A stretch of 64,000 nt of DNA, from positions 434,001 through 498,000 of the forward strand of contig NZ_QFFF01000001.1 of the NCBI RefSeq assembly GCF_003129465.1, given 5' to 3'. Position numbers and translations under genes: made by a program. This document shows positions 7,703 to 16,269 of this stretch, in pieces. Within the stretch, counting starts at the first letter, position 1, and each line of letters opens with the position of its first letter. The notes below the pieces were generated by a model. The model searched no databases, was not told where the DNA came from, and worked only from the letters and a program-made list of their open reading frames with translations. The DNA comes from Sphingosinicella humi (GTDB lineage: Bacteria > Pseudomonadota > Alphaproteobacteria > Sphingomonadales > Sphingomonadaceae).

Positions 7703-10024
7703 ATGCCGTCATTCGCCCGCGAATTGGAACAGACGCTCCACACGGCGCTCGCCGAAGCGAGCGGCCGCAGGCACGAATATGCGACCTTGGAGCATCTTCT
7801 GCTCGCCCTTATCGAGGACGCCCACGCCTCCAAGGTCATGTCGGCTTGCGGCGTCGACCTCAAGGAACTGCGCGAAGGCGTCCGCCTCTATCTCGACAAT
7901 GAGTTGGAGGCGCTGAAGGTCGATGGGGAAACCGACCCCTCCCCCACCAGCGGCTTCCAACGCGTCGTCCAGCGCGCCATCCTCCACGTCCAGTCCTCGG
8001 GCCGGGACGAGGTGACCGGCGCCAATGTCCTCGTCGCGCTTTTCTCCGAGCGCGAGAGCTATGCCGTCTATTTCCTGCAGCAGCAGGACATGAGCCGCCT
8101 CGACGCGGTGAGCTACATTAGCCACGGCGTCGGCAAGGGCGAAACCGCGGCCGAACCGGTCGAGGTGAAGGGCACCGAGGAAGAGAAGAAGGACGAGAGC
8201 GGCAAGAAGAAGGGCGAGAGCGCCCTCAAGCAGTTCACCGTCAACCTCAACGAAAAAGCCCAGGCCGGCCGGGTGGACCCGCTGATCGGACGCGGGCCCG
8301 AGGTCGACCGCACCGTCCAGATCTTGTGCCGCCGCTCCAAGAACAACCCGCTCTACGTAGGCGATCCGGGCGTCGGCAAGACGGCGATCGCCGAGGGGCT
8401 GGCGCGCAAGATCGTCGAGGGCGACGTGCCCGACGTGCTGAAGGAAGCGACCATCTACGCCCTCGACATGGGCGCGTTGCTGGCAGGCACCCGCTATCGC
8501 GGCGATTTCGAGGAGCGGCTGAAGGCCGTGGTGAACGAGCTCGAGAAGCTGCCGCATGCGATCCTTTTCATCGACGAGATCCACACGGTGATCGGCGCCG
8601 GCGCCACATCGGGCGGCGCGATGGACGCGTCGAACCTGCTGAAGCCGGCGCTGTCGGGCGGCACGATCCGCTGCATCGGATCGACCACCTACAAGGAGTT
8701 TCGCAACCACTTCGAGAAGGACCGGGCGCTGCTCCGGCGCTTCCAGAAGATCGACGTCAACGAGCCGACGGTCGAGGACACCATCAAGATCCTCGCCGGC
8801 CTTCGTTCGGCGTTCGAGGAGCATCACAGCGTCAAATACACGTCCGACGCGATCAAGTCGGCCGTCGAGCTTTCGGCGCGCTACATCAACGACCGCAAGC
8901 TGCCCGACAAGGCGATCGATGTGATCGACGAGGTCGGCGCCATGCAGATGCTGGTGCCGCCGTCGCGCCGCAAGAAGACGATCACCACCAAGGAGATCGA
9001 GGCGGTCATCTCGACCATCGCCCGCATCCCGCCGAAGAGCGTGAGCACGGATGACAAGAAGGCGCTCGAGCATCTCGACCGCGACCTGAAGCGGGTCGTC
9101 TTCGGCCAGGACAAGGCGATCGAGGTGCTGTCCTCGGCGATCAAGCTGTCGCGCGCCGGCCTTCGCGATCCCGACAAGCCGATCGGCAACTATCTCTTCT
9201 CCGGCCCCACCGGCGTCGGCAAGACCGAGGTGGCGCGCCAGCTCGCCTCGATCATGGGCATCCCGCTCCAGCGTTTCGACATGTCCGAATATATGGAGCG
9301 GCATTCGGTCAGCCGCCTGATCGGCGCGCCTCCGGGCTATGTCGGATACGACCAGGGCGGCCTCTTGACCGATGCCGTCGACCAGCACCCGCACAGTGTG
9401 CTGCTGCTCGACGAGATCGAGAAGGCGCATCCGGACCTGTTCAACATCCTCCTGCAGGTGATGGACAACGGCAAATTGACCGACCATCACGGCAAGACGG
9501 TCGATTTCCGCAACGTCATCCTCATCATGACGACCAATGCGGGCGCGTCCGACATGGCGAAGGAGTCGATCGGCTTCGGCCAGATCACCCGCGAGGATGT
9601 GCAGGAGGAGGCGGTGAAGAAGCTCTTCACCCCCGAGTTCCGCAACCGTCTCGATGCGATCGTGCCGTTCGGCTATCTGCCGCCGGAGGTGGTCGCCCGG
9701 GTGGTGGACAAGTTCATCCTCCAGATGGAACTGCAGCTGGCGGACCGCAACGTCCACATCAGCCTCGACGACAACGCCAAGAAGTGGCTCATCGACCGCG
9801 GTTACGATCGCCTCTACGGCGCTCGGCCCATGGGCCGGCTGATGCAGGAGAAGATCAAGCAGCCGCTCGCCGAGGAGTTGCTGTTCGGCAAGCTCCTCAA
9901 CGGCGGCGAGGTCAAGGTCACCATCAAGGACAACGCTCCCGCGTTCGAGATCGTCCCCGCCGCTCCCAAAGCGCGCAAGAAGCGGGGCGGCGGCAAGAAG
10001 AAAGCCGAAGAGCAGAAGGCCTGA
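7703..10024 (+). CDS. clpA: ATP-dependent Clp protease ATP-binding subunit ClpA
   Basis: A 773-aa AAA+ unfoldase that feeds substrates to ClpP. The N-domain covers about residues 1-150, with a charged KKDESGKKKGES linker. The first AAA domain has Walker A GDPGVGKT near residue 220 and Walker B ILFIDEIH; the second has GPTGVGKT near residue 503 and VLLLDEIEKAH. The ClpP-docking loop is visible as KESIGFGQ. AGGAG precedes the ATG. The tail is Lys-rich. The adaptor gene clpS, often directly upstream in proteobacteria, is absent here: DUF1192 ends 128 bases before. Confidence 0.97.
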   Translation: MPSFARELEQTLHTALAEASGRRHEYATLEHLLLALIEDAHASKVMSACGVDLKELREGVRLYLDNELEALKVDGETDPSPTSGFQRVVQRAILHVQSSGRDEVTGANVLVALFSERESYAVYFLQQQDMSRLDAVSYISHGVGKGETAAEPVEVKGTEEEKKDESGKKKGESALKQFTVNLNEKAQAGRVDPLIGRGPEVDRTVQILCRRSKNNPLYVGDPGVGKTAIAEGLARKIVEGDVPDVLKEATIYALDMGALLAGTRYRGDFEERLKAVVNELEKLPHAILFIDEIHTVIGAGATSGGAMDASNLLKPALSGGTIRCIGSTTYKEFRNHFEKDRALLRRFQKIDVNEPTVEDTIKILAGLRSAFEEHHSVKYTSDAIKSAVELSARYINDRKLPDKAIDVIDEVGAMQMLVPPSRRKKTITTKEIEAVISTIARIPPKSVSTDDKKALEHLDRDLKRVVFGQDKAIEVLSSAIKLSRAGLRDPDKPIGNYLFSGPTGVGKTEVARQLASIMGIPLQRFDMSEYMERHSVSRLIGAPPGYVGYDQGGLLTDAVDQHPHSVLLLDEIEKAHPDLFNILLQVMDNGKLTDHHGKTVDFRNVILIMTTNAGASDMAKESIGFGQITREDVQEEAVKKLFTPEFRNRLDAIVPFGYLPPEVVARVVDKFILQMELQLADRNVHISLDDNAKKWLIDRGYDRLYGARPMGRLMQEKIKQPLAEELLFGKLLNGGEVKVTIKDNAPAFEIVPAAPKARKKRGGGKKKAEEQKA

Positions 10025-10025
10025 T

Positions 10026-10096
10026 CGTCAACGGCGCGAAGCAATCCAGCATCAATCAAGCTGGATTGCTTCGTCGCTCCGTTCCTCGCGATGACG
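10026..10096. repeat. Palindromic repeat, family A copy 1
   Basis: A 71-bp unit bounded by CGTCA and TGACG. Its core arms CGAAGCAATCCAGC and GCTGGATTGCTTCG form a long hairpin directly after clpA. A second copy with the same arms lies at 43103-43180. It may serve as a transcript end or stability element. Confidence 0.75.
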
Positions 10097-10197
10097 AGTT
10101 TCCTTGGGCATAGGACCGTTCGCCCCCCTGTGACAAGCGGACTCCCGCTCCGCCGCGACTGAGGCTATTGTGGCGCGCTCATTGAAGGAGCATCGCC

Positions 10198-10839
10198 ATG
10201 CCGAGCCTCACCTTCTACACCAATCCCCGATCGCGCGGGCGGGTCGCTCGCTGGATGCTCGAGGAAGTGGGCGAGCCCTACGAAACCGTCATTCTCGATT
10301 ATGGAACGACGATGAAGGGCGCCGAGTATCTCGCGATCAACCCCATGGGGAAGGTGCCCGCGATCAAGCATGGCGACACGGTCGTCACCGAGGCGGCCGC
10401 CATTTGCGCCTATCTCGCCGACGCCTTTCCGGAGAAGGGCCTCGCGCCGCCACTCGGCGATCCGCGCCGGGGGACTTACTTCCGCTGGTTGTTCTTCGCG
10501 GCCGGCTGCGTCGAGGCGGCGGTGACCAGCAAGGCGCTCGGCCTCCTTGCCCCCGCCGACAAGAAGCAGATGGTGGGCTATGGCAGCTATGAGGAGACGA
10601 TCGACGCGCTGGAACGCGCCGTCTCCGCCGGGCCCTATATCTGCGGCGATCAGTTCACCGCCGCCGACGTCTATGTAGGTTCGCAGATCGGCTGGGGCAT
10701 GATGTTCGGCACGATCGACAAGCGACCGCTGTTCGAAGATTATGTGGCGCGTCTCCAGTTCCGCCCGGCCGCGCAGCGTGCGAACCAGCTCGACGATGAG
10801 GCGACGCCCAAGCCGGAGCCCCAACCCCAACCCGCCTAA
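10198..10839 (+). CDS. Glutathione S-transferase family protein
   Basis: A 213-aa cytosolic GST. The N-terminal thioredoxin-like domain starts MPSLTFYTNPRSRGRVARWML, where the residues after the first strand form the glutathione site. It includes the cis-proline region NPMGKVPAIKHGD and the EAAAICAYLAD motif. The C-terminal helical domain includes GDQFTAADVYVGSQIGWG. Substrate unknown; these enzymes usually conjugate electrophiles. The 3' end is rich in Pro codons (PKPEPQPQPA). It is eleven bases before the dienelactone hydrolase gene, so probably co-transcribed. Confidence 0.9.
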   Translation: MPSLTFYTNPRSRGRVARWMLEEVGEPYETVILDYGTTMKGAEYLAINPMGKVPAIKHGDTVVTEAAAICAYLADAFPEKGLAPPLGDPRRGTYFRWLFFAAGCVEAAVTSKALGLLAPADKKQMVGYGSYEETIDALERAVSAGPYICGDQFTAADVYVGSQIGWGMMFGTIDKRPLFEDYVARLQFRPAAQRANQLDDEATPKPEPQPQPA

Positions 10840-10850
10840 GGAGATGCGAG

Positions 10851-11753
10851 ATGAGCGAGGACGACCGCGGGCCCTTGCCGGGCCATCGCAGAGAAGCGGC
10901 GATCAAGCTTTACGACCGCTTCACGCATGAAGGCATGGATCGCCGAAGCTTCATGGCGGAACTCAGCAGGATCGCGGGGGGCACGGCCGCGGCCAACGCC
11001 CTTCTGCTCGGCATCGCCGCCAGCCCGGTCGCGGCGGCCGTCGTGCCCGAGAATGACGAGCGCCTCATCGTCCGCCGCGGCTCGCTCGGCGTCGAAGGCC
11101 GGACGCTGAACGGCTATGTCGCCACGCCCCGGGCGGCCACCGGAAAGAAGATCCCGGCTGTCATCGTCATCCATGAAAATCGCGGCCTCAACCGGCACAT
11201 CGAGGATGTGACGCGGCGGGTGGCGCTTGCCGGCTATTTCGCGGTCGCGCCCGACTTCCTGTCCGAGATGGGGGGCACCCCCGCCGACGAAGACAAGGCG
11301 CGCGAGATGATCGGCCGGCTGGAGCTACAGGGCAGCGTCGCCGATGCCGTGGCCCTCCTCGATGCCACCCGCAAGCTCGATCACAGCAACGGCAAGGTCG
11401 GCGCGATCGGCTTCTGTTGGGGCGGCGCCTTCGTCAACCGCCTGGCGGTCGCGGCCGGCGACAAGCTCGATGCCGGCGTTGCCTATTACGGCCCGGCGCC
11501 CGACCCTTCCGAAGCCGAGAAGGTCAAGGCGTCGATGCTCCTCCACTATGCCGGCAATGACGAGCGAGTTAACAGGACCGGCGGCCCCTGGACGGAGGCG
11601 CTCAAGAGAGCAGGAGTGGACGTGACCGCCCATCTTTATCCCGGCGTCGAGCACGCCTTCAACAACGACAGTTCGGCGGCCCGGTACGATAAAGCGGCTG
11701 CGGACCTTGCCTGGAAGCGCACCATGGATTTCCTTGGACGCCATCTCGGCTGA
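10851..11753 (+). CDS. Dienelactone hydrolase family protein
   Basis: A 300-aa alpha/beta hydrolase. The nucleophile elbow GFCWGG near residue 188 contains the catalytic cysteine, with the acid in HYAGNDERVN and the histidine in YPGVEHAFNN, matching the Cys-Asp-His triad of carboxymethylenebutenolidases. The N-terminal 60 residues are an extension over the classic enzyme. They contain MDRRSFMAELSRIAGG and a hydrophobic run ending SPVAAA, resembling a twin-arginine signal, so the protein may be exported although the start lies 28 residues before the RR. AAGGAGATG lies upstream. Natural substrate not known. Confidence 0.88.
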   Translation: MSEDDRGPLPGHRREAAIKLYDRFTHEGMDRRSFMAELSRIAGGTAAANALLLGIAASPVAAAVVPENDERLIVRRGSLGVEGRTLNGYVATPRAATGKKIPAVIVIHENRGLNRHIEDVTRRVALAGYFAVAPDFLSEMGGTPADEDKAREMIGRLELQGSVADAVALLDATRKLDHSNGKVGAIGFCWGGAFVNRLAVAAGDKLDAGVAYYGPAPDPSEAEKVKASMLLHYAGNDERVNRTGGPWTEALKRAGVDVTAHLYPGVEHAFNNDSSAARYDKAAADLAWKRTMDFLGRHLG

Positions 11754-11776
11754 CGCGCGCGAAAGGGGGCAAACCG

Positions 11777-11938
11777 ATGGATAATAGCCGCAGGGCTTTG
11801 CTCGTTCTCGCCGTCTTGGCGATCCTGCTGTTGATCGGCACCGCGGTCTACACCGGCAACGCCGCCATCTATCTTCTCGCCGCCCTGGCCACCGGACCGG
11901 CACTCCTGGTCTGGCAGCGTCGCGGAGCCGACCGCTGA
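11777..11938 (+). CDS. Small hypothetical two-helix membrane protein (53 aa)
   Basis: Encodes MDNSRRALLVLAVLAILLLI, then a short polar turn GTAVYTGNAA, a second hydrophobic stretch IYLLAALATGPALLVW and a basic tail QRRGADR. GGGGGC precedes the ATG as a possible ribosome site. It sits 23 bases after the hydrolase and 35 before the YihY gene in the same direction. No family recognised. Confidence 0.55.
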   Translation: MDNSRRALLVLAVLAILLLIGTAVYTGNAAIYLLAALATGPALLVWQRRGADR

Positions 11939-11973
11939 CAGACATCCGCCGCGTCCCAAGTGAAAGACGATCG

Positions 11974-12990
11974 ATGATGATCAAGGCGGTGCGGTGGCTG
12001 ACGCTGGTGCTCAGCAGGGGCTCCGGCGACCGCGGCCGCCACGCCGCCTCGCCGCTCGCCATTCCACTGGTGGGCTGGCGTGACATCGTGATCCGGGTGT
12101 GGCGCAACGCCAAGGCCGACAATCTCAACGTCCTCGCCGCCGGGATCGCCTTCTACTCCTTTCTCGCGCTGCTGCCGCTGATCGCCGCGACAGCAATGAT
12201 ATACGGGCTGGTGAGCACGCCCGCCGAGGTGGTCCGGGATGTGAGCAAGCTGGTGTCGATCATTCCCGATCCGGCGCAGCCCTTGGTTGCCCAGCGCGTC
12301 GTCGAAGCGATCACCGACCATCGCGGCAGCGCCCCCGCCCTGCTGATCGCCTTGCTGCTCACCGTCTATGGAGGTGCGCGCAGCGCACGATCGATCACGG
12401 CCGCCCTCAACGTCATCTACGGGGAGGGAGACGTGCAGCGCTTTGCCCGGCGCTGGGGCATCCCCATCCTCGTGGCGCTGGGAAGTGCGGCGCTCATGCT
12501 GCTGGCGCTGCTGGCGATCGCTCTCTTCGGCTATGTGGGAGAATTGATGCCGGAGGGTATACCGCTCGATTGGGGGGTGGCGAAGCTTGGCTTCTGGCTA
12601 CTGATCACATTGGGCATCAGCGGGGGCAGCGCCCTTCTTTACCGCTACGCGCCTTCGCGGCGCCACGCCCGCTGGAAGTGGATTCTGCCCGGCGCGCTCA
12701 TGACCACCGGCTTGTGGTTGCTGGCGACCTTTGCCTTCGGCCTCTATATCGCCCGGGTGGGGCGTTTCGACATCAGCTACGGCTCGCTGGCCGCCGTCGT
12801 CGTGCTCCAGCTGTGGATATATCTGTCGGCCTTCATCCTGCTGCTCGGCGCGAAGCTCAACGCCGAGATCGAGCTTCAGACCTTGGAGGACACTACTGTC
12901 GGTGCCCCTCGCCCCGCCGGACGTCGGCATGCCGCCTCCGCCGACGAGACCGGAGAGATACCGCAGGTCGACCTGGACCTTCCGCAATAG
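11974..12990 (+). CDS. YihY/virulence factor BrkB family membrane protein
   Basis: A 338-aa inner-membrane protein with six predicted transmembrane segments. The family motifs are visible: the amphipathic start DNLNVLAAGIAFYSFLALLPL, GGARSARSITAALNVIYGE, and the late conserved segment FDISYGSLAAVVVLQLWIYLSAFILLLGAKLNAEIE. The family was once called ribonuclease BN by mistake; its real role is unsettled (possibly transport or envelope function). The tail is polar. It ends at a bidirectional terminator shared with the BI-1 gene. Confidence 0.9.
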   Translation: MMIKAVRWLTLVLSRGSGDRGRHAASPLAIPLVGWRDIVIRVWRNAKADNLNVLAAGIAFYSFLALLPLIAATAMIYGLVSTPAEVVRDVSKLVSIIPDPAQPLVAQRVVEAITDHRGSAPALLIALLLTVYGGARSARSITAALNVIYGEGDVQRFARRWGIPILVALGSAALMLLALLAIALFGYVGELMPEGIPLDWGVAKLGFWLLITLGISGGSALLYRYAPSRRHARWKWILPGALMTTGLWLLATFAFGLYIARVGRFDISYGSLAAVVVLQLWIYLSAFILLLGAKLNAEIELQTLEDTTVGAPRPAGRRHAASADETGEIPQVDLDLPQ

Positions 12991-12993
12991 GAA

Positions 12994-13021
12994 GAAGGCC
13001 CGGCGTTTCCGCCGGGCCTTC
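12994..13021. terminator. Bidirectional intrinsic terminator
   Basis: A perfect 12-bp stem (GAAGGCCCGGCG with its complement) and a 4-base loop TTTC lie between two convergent genes. The stem edges supply short A and T tracts on both strands, so it can end transcription from either side. Confidence 0.85.
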
Positions 13022-13045
13022 TCCCCTTCTCCATCAGGGCCGTGC

Positions 13046-13780
13046 CTATTCGCGGCTGCCCATGAACTGGAGGAGGAAGGTGAACATGTTGACGAAATCG
13101 AGATAGAGCGACAGCGCGCCCATGATCACCGTCTTGCCCATCATATCACTTCCGGCGACGTGGAAGTAGAGGCTCTTGATGCGCTGCGTGTCATAGGCGG
13201 TGAGCCCCGCGAACAGCAGCACGCCGATGAAGCTGATCGCCAGCTGGAACGCCGTCGACTGCACAAACAGGTTGATGATCATCGCGACCAGCAAGCCGAC
13301 CACGCCCATAATGAGGAACGTGCCGAAGGCCGAGAGATCCTTCTTCGTGGTGTAGCCCCAGAGGCTGAGGCCGGCGAAAGCCGCGGCCGTCGCGAAGAAG
13401 GTGGTCGCGATCGACTGGCCGGTGAAGACCAGGAAGATCGAGGCCATCGATAGGCCCATCACCGTCGCGAAAGCCCAGAAGAGCAGCTGCGCCGTGCCGG
13501 TCGAGAGCCGGGTAATGCCGAAGCTCAGCACCATGACGAAGGCGAGCGGCGAGAACATGATCACATATTTGAGGATGCCCGGCCCCATCAGGATCTGAGC
13601 CGCATATCCACTGCCCGCGAACAGCAGCGCGACGATGCCCGTGAGCAGCACACCGGACGCCATGTAATTGTAAACAGAGAGCATGTAGGACCGCAGGCCC
13701 GCGTCGAAGGCCACGCCCTCCCTGCCGACCGTGGTCGGCTGTGGCGATGCGGTCGCCCGCGGGTCAAATCCATTTGCCAT
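13046..13780 (-). CDS. Bax inhibitor-1/YccA family protein
   Basis: A 244-aa inner-membrane protein with seven hydrophobic segments of the BI-1 (TMBIM) family. Late conserved residues include GLTAYDTQRIKSLY and the C-terminal LYLDFVNMFTFLLQFMGSRE. Bacterial members include pH-dependent calcium-leak channels and FtsH-interacting YccA. The ATG at 13780 (MANGFDPRATA) has AAGGAG upstream; a longer non-ATG start exists but lacks support. It is convergent with yihY. Confidence 0.9.
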   Translation of the reverse strand: MANGFDPRATASPQPTTVGREGVAFDAGLRSYMLSVYNYMASGVLLTGIVALLFAGSGYAAQILMGPGILKYVIMFSPLAFVMVLSFGITRLSTGTAQLLFWAFATVMGLSMASIFLVFTGQSIATTFFATAAAFAGLSLWGYTTKKDLSAFGTFLIMGVVGLLVAMIINLFVQSTAFQLAISFIGVLLFAGLTAYDTQRIKSLYFHVAGSDMMGKTVIMGALSLYLDFVNMFTFLLQFMGSRE

Positions 13781-13885
13781 TTCGAACTTCTCCTTTGGCG
13801 GCGGGTGAACGCCCAACCGCTCAGCGCAATATCGGGAGAATCGCGCTGTCTTTCAAGGAAAACCGGACCGGGCTACCGTGCGGCC

Positions 13886-14419
13886 ATGCACCGCCTGTTC
13901 GTCGCCATTCGCCCGCCGCGCCATATCCGGGAACAGCTGCTCGCCACCATGGGAGGCGTTCGCGGCGCACGCTGGCAAACCGACGACCAACTCCACCTGA
14001 CGCTGCGCTTCATCGGCGAGGTGGAGAGCCATGTCGGCGACGATATCCATGCCGCCCTCGGCGCGATCCACCACCCGCGCTTCGAGATCGCGCTAGACGG
14101 CATTAGCGGCTTCGAGCGGCGAGGCCAGGCGGAGACCCTCTGGGCCGGGATCACGCCTCAGGAGCCGCTGAAGACGCTGCACAACAAGATCGACCAAGCC
14201 ATCGCCCGGGCGGGCGTCGCGCCCGATCAGCGCGCTTATCTGCCCCACATCACGCTGGCTCGGCTCAAACGCGGTTCCGGTTCGATCTCGGCTTTGCTCG
14301 AACGCTCGGGCGGGCTGACAAGCGCGCCGTTCGCTGTCGGCAGCTTCTGTCTTTATGAAAGCCATCTGACGCCCGAAGGCGCCGTCTACTCGATCGTGGA
14401 ACGATACGATCTTGACTAG
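13886..14419 (+). CDS. thpR: RNA 2',3'-cyclic phosphodiesterase (2H family)
   Basis: A 177-aa two-histidine phosphoesterase. Both catalytic HxT motifs are present: HLTLRFIG near residue 38 and HITLARL near residue 120. MHRLFVAIRPP at the start is typical, so I chose the ATG at 13886 over an in-frame start 27 codons upstream. The family opens 2',3'-cyclic phosphates on RNA and can ligate tRNA halves in vitro. It overlaps the convergent fructosamine kinase gene by four bases. Confidence 0.92.
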   Translation: MHRLFVAIRPPRHIREQLLATMGGVRGARWQTDDQLHLTLRFIGEVESHVGDDIHAALGAIHHPRFEIALDGISGFERRGQAETLWAGITPQEPLKTLHNKIDQAIARAGVAPDQRAYLPHITLARLKRGSGSISALLERSGGLTSAPFAVGSFCLYESHLTPEGAVYSIVERYDLD

Positions 14420-15225
14420 GCCCGAGCCTGTTCGAGCAGCCGCTCGACCATGCCGGCATAGCTGGCGCCGAACAGTCGCAGATGCACCAGCGCCGGGAAG
14501 AGCTGATAGATGATCCGGCGCTCTTCCCAGCCCGGCTCCAGCGGCCCGTAGGCATCCCAGAATTCCGGAGGCGGCGATCCGAACAGGGTCAGCATGGCGA
14601 GGTCGACCTCGGCATGGCCGTAATAGCAGGCGGGATCGACAAGGGCGGCAAGCCTCCCTTCGGCTACCAGGATGTTCCCGCTCCACAAGTCGCCATGGAG
14701 TAGGGCCCGAGGCGGATCAGCGGGCAACAACTCCCTCAGCCGTTTCGCAAGCCCTCCGATGCGGTCGCGCCAGGGTCGGTCGAGCACCCGCGCCGTCGAG
14801 ACCAGCCGCTGCTCGCCCCAGAATTCCGGCCACTCCCTTCGCTGCCGGTTGTCCAGTGCGACCGAGCCGAGCGCATAATCCACGGGCCAGCCATAGCCCT
14901 GACCTCGCCGAGCATGGAGATTGCGGACGGCCGCCCCGATATCGGCCCAGGCGTGCGGACTGAACAGGCCGTCATGCTCGACATGTTCGAGCAGCAGCAC
15001 GCCCTCATGCTCGCCTTCCACGGCCGGCGCCGCGACGCCGGCGGCGGCGAGCGCCCGCAGCATTGCCGCCTCGGTCGCCACCGCGGGCCCGCCCTTGGCG
15101 ACGATCCGACGTCCATCCGGCCGGCGGATCAGCAACACTTCCGACAGATCCCCGCCGGCAAGCCGCTCCAGCCGCGCCTCAGCAACCCCCGTCAAAGCCG
15201 CGACCTTTGCGGCGAAGGCGCTCAC
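14416..15225 (-). CDS. Fructosamine kinase family protein
   Basis: A 269-aa kinase of the fructosamine-3-kinase/aminoglycoside phosphotransferase fold. The catalytic loop HGDLWSGN is near residue 178 and is followed by the metal-binding DPACYYGHAEVDLAM. The family phosphorylates sugars attached to protein amines, so that the adduct falls off (deglycation). It starts at GTG, overlapping the stop of the LMW phosphatase gene (GTGA). Bacterial fructosamine kinases are known to neighbour LMW phosphatases that can act on ribulosamine phosphates, so a joint protein-repair role is plausible. Confidence 0.9.
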   Translation of the reverse strand: MSAFAAKVAALTGVAEARLERLAGGDLSEVLLIRRPDGRRIVAKGGPAVATEAAMLRALAAAGVAAPAVEGEHEGVLLLEHVEHDGLFSPHAWADIGAAVRNLHARRGQGYGWPVDYALGSVALDNRQRREWPEFWGEQRLVSTARVLDRPWRDRIGGLAKRLRELLPADPPRALLHGDLWSGNILVAEGRLAALVDPACYYGHAEVDLAMLTLFGSPPPEFWDAYGPLEPGWEERRIIYQLFPALVHLRLFGASYAGMVERLLEQARA

Positions 15226-15686
15226 CCTCGGGCGAGCCTCCGCGCCAGCGCCTTCGCACCGGCCGTGACGTCGGCCCAGGTAAGGTCGAAATGCTCGTCC
15301 TCACCGTAATAGGGATCGGCCACCGCCTCACCCTCGCGTCCCTCGACATGATCCAGCAACAGTGACAGCTCCGCCGTGCCGCCCGCCGGTCGCATCCGCT
15401 CCAGATCGTCGAGATTCTGTGCGTCGAGGGCGACGATGTGGTCGAAGCGCCGGAAATCGTCCGGCGTCACCTGCCGCGCCCGCAGATGCGTGATGTCGAC
15501 GCCGTTCCGCTCCGCGACCGAAGTGGCGCGCGGGTCGGGGGGATGGCCGATATGCCAGTCACCCGTCCCGGCGGAGTCGATCTCTACATCCAGCCCGAGC
15601 GCCTCGGCCTCGCGTTTGAAAGCGGCCTCGGCGAGGGGTGAGCGGCAGATGTTGCCGAGGCAGACGAACAGAACCGATTTCGTCAT
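15222..15686 (-). CDS. Low molecular weight protein-tyrosine phosphatase
   Basis: A 154-aa phosphatase with the N-terminal active-site P-loop VCLGNICRSP (C-x5-R-S) starting near residue 9 and the C-terminal general-acid region VADPYYGEDEHFD. The start MTKSVLFVCLGN at 15686 places the P-loop at its normal position; a longer upstream extension is not family-like. It is the upstream partner of the fructosamine kinase, by a four-base overlap. Substrate may be phosphotyrosine proteins or ketosamine phosphates; the context favours the latter. Confidence 0.93.
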   Translation of the reverse strand: MTKSVLFVCLGNICRSPLAEAAFKREAEALGLDVEIDSAGTGDWHIGHPPDPRATSVAERNGVDITHLRARQVTPDDFRRFDHIVALDAQNLDDLERMRPAGGTAELSLLLDHVEGREGEAVADPYYGEDEHFDLTWADVTAGAKALARRLARG

Positions 15687-15711
15687 TGGGGTCGTCGTGC
15701 CCGCGGACAGG

Positions 15712-16269
15712 CTAGGCCGGCCCAAACACGCCGCAGGCGATGCGGGCGCCGCTGTTGCCGGAGGGATCGGTGCGATAGTCGTCGGGACCGGCATGGATGA
15801 CGATGGCTGCACCGTCCGCATCCAGCATGGCCCCGCCGCTGCCCGCCAGTTGGGCGCCCGAAATCGTGTATTCGAGCGTGCCGCTGCCATCGGTACCGAC
15901 CAGGATGTTGGGCATGTCCCCTTTGTGCATTCCGGCGGGATTGTCCTTGCCATGCTGCATGTTGGTGGGATTCCAATGGCCGCCGGCAGTGTCGAAGCCC
16001 GGCGCGGCGCATTGGCCGGTCATGTGAACATGCGCGCCATGAGCTCCCTGCGGCAGGCCGGAAGCCTCGACCCGGACCCGGATGCTGTCGCCCGACTGGC
16101 TCGCCGTGGCCGAGCCGACCACCTGGCCCGTGGCGTCGCGCAGTTCCGCGCTTGCCGTCGAAGCGGCCGGGGACGTGTCCGAATAGGTTTCATTGTTCAC
16201 GCTCGTGCAAGCCGTAGCACCGATCACGGCCGCCGCTCCGATGGTCAGGATAGGCATCTTCATCGTCAT
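15712..16269 (-). CDS. sodC: Cu/Zn superoxide dismutase family lipoprotein
   Basis: A 185-aa protein with a signal sequence ending in a lipobox-like ATAC at Cys21, so it is probably anchored in the envelope. The metal-site pattern is present: GAHVHMTGQC, GGHWNPTNMQHG, GDMPNI and VIHAGPDDYRTDPSGNSGARIACGV, giving copper and zinc histidines, a conserved disulfide pair and the active-site arginine. It removes periplasmic superoxide. Its ATG overlaps the ugd stop by four bases (ATGA). Confidence 0.93.
   Translation of the reverse strand: MTMKMPILTIGAAAVIGATACTSVNNETYSDTSPAASTASAELRDATGQVVGSATASQSGDSIRVRVEASGLPQGAHGAHVHMTGQCAAPGFDTAGGHWNPTNMQHGKDNPAGMHKGDMPNILVGTDGSGTLEYTISGAQLAGSGGAMLDADGAAIVIHAGPDDYRTDPSGNSGARIACGVFGPA

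Noticed and set aside
7709-9757. 682-codon open frame antisense to clpA
   Set aside because: It mirrors the codon bias of a high-GC gene on the other strand. The product is a repetitive Asp/Arg/Leu-rich sequence without family features.
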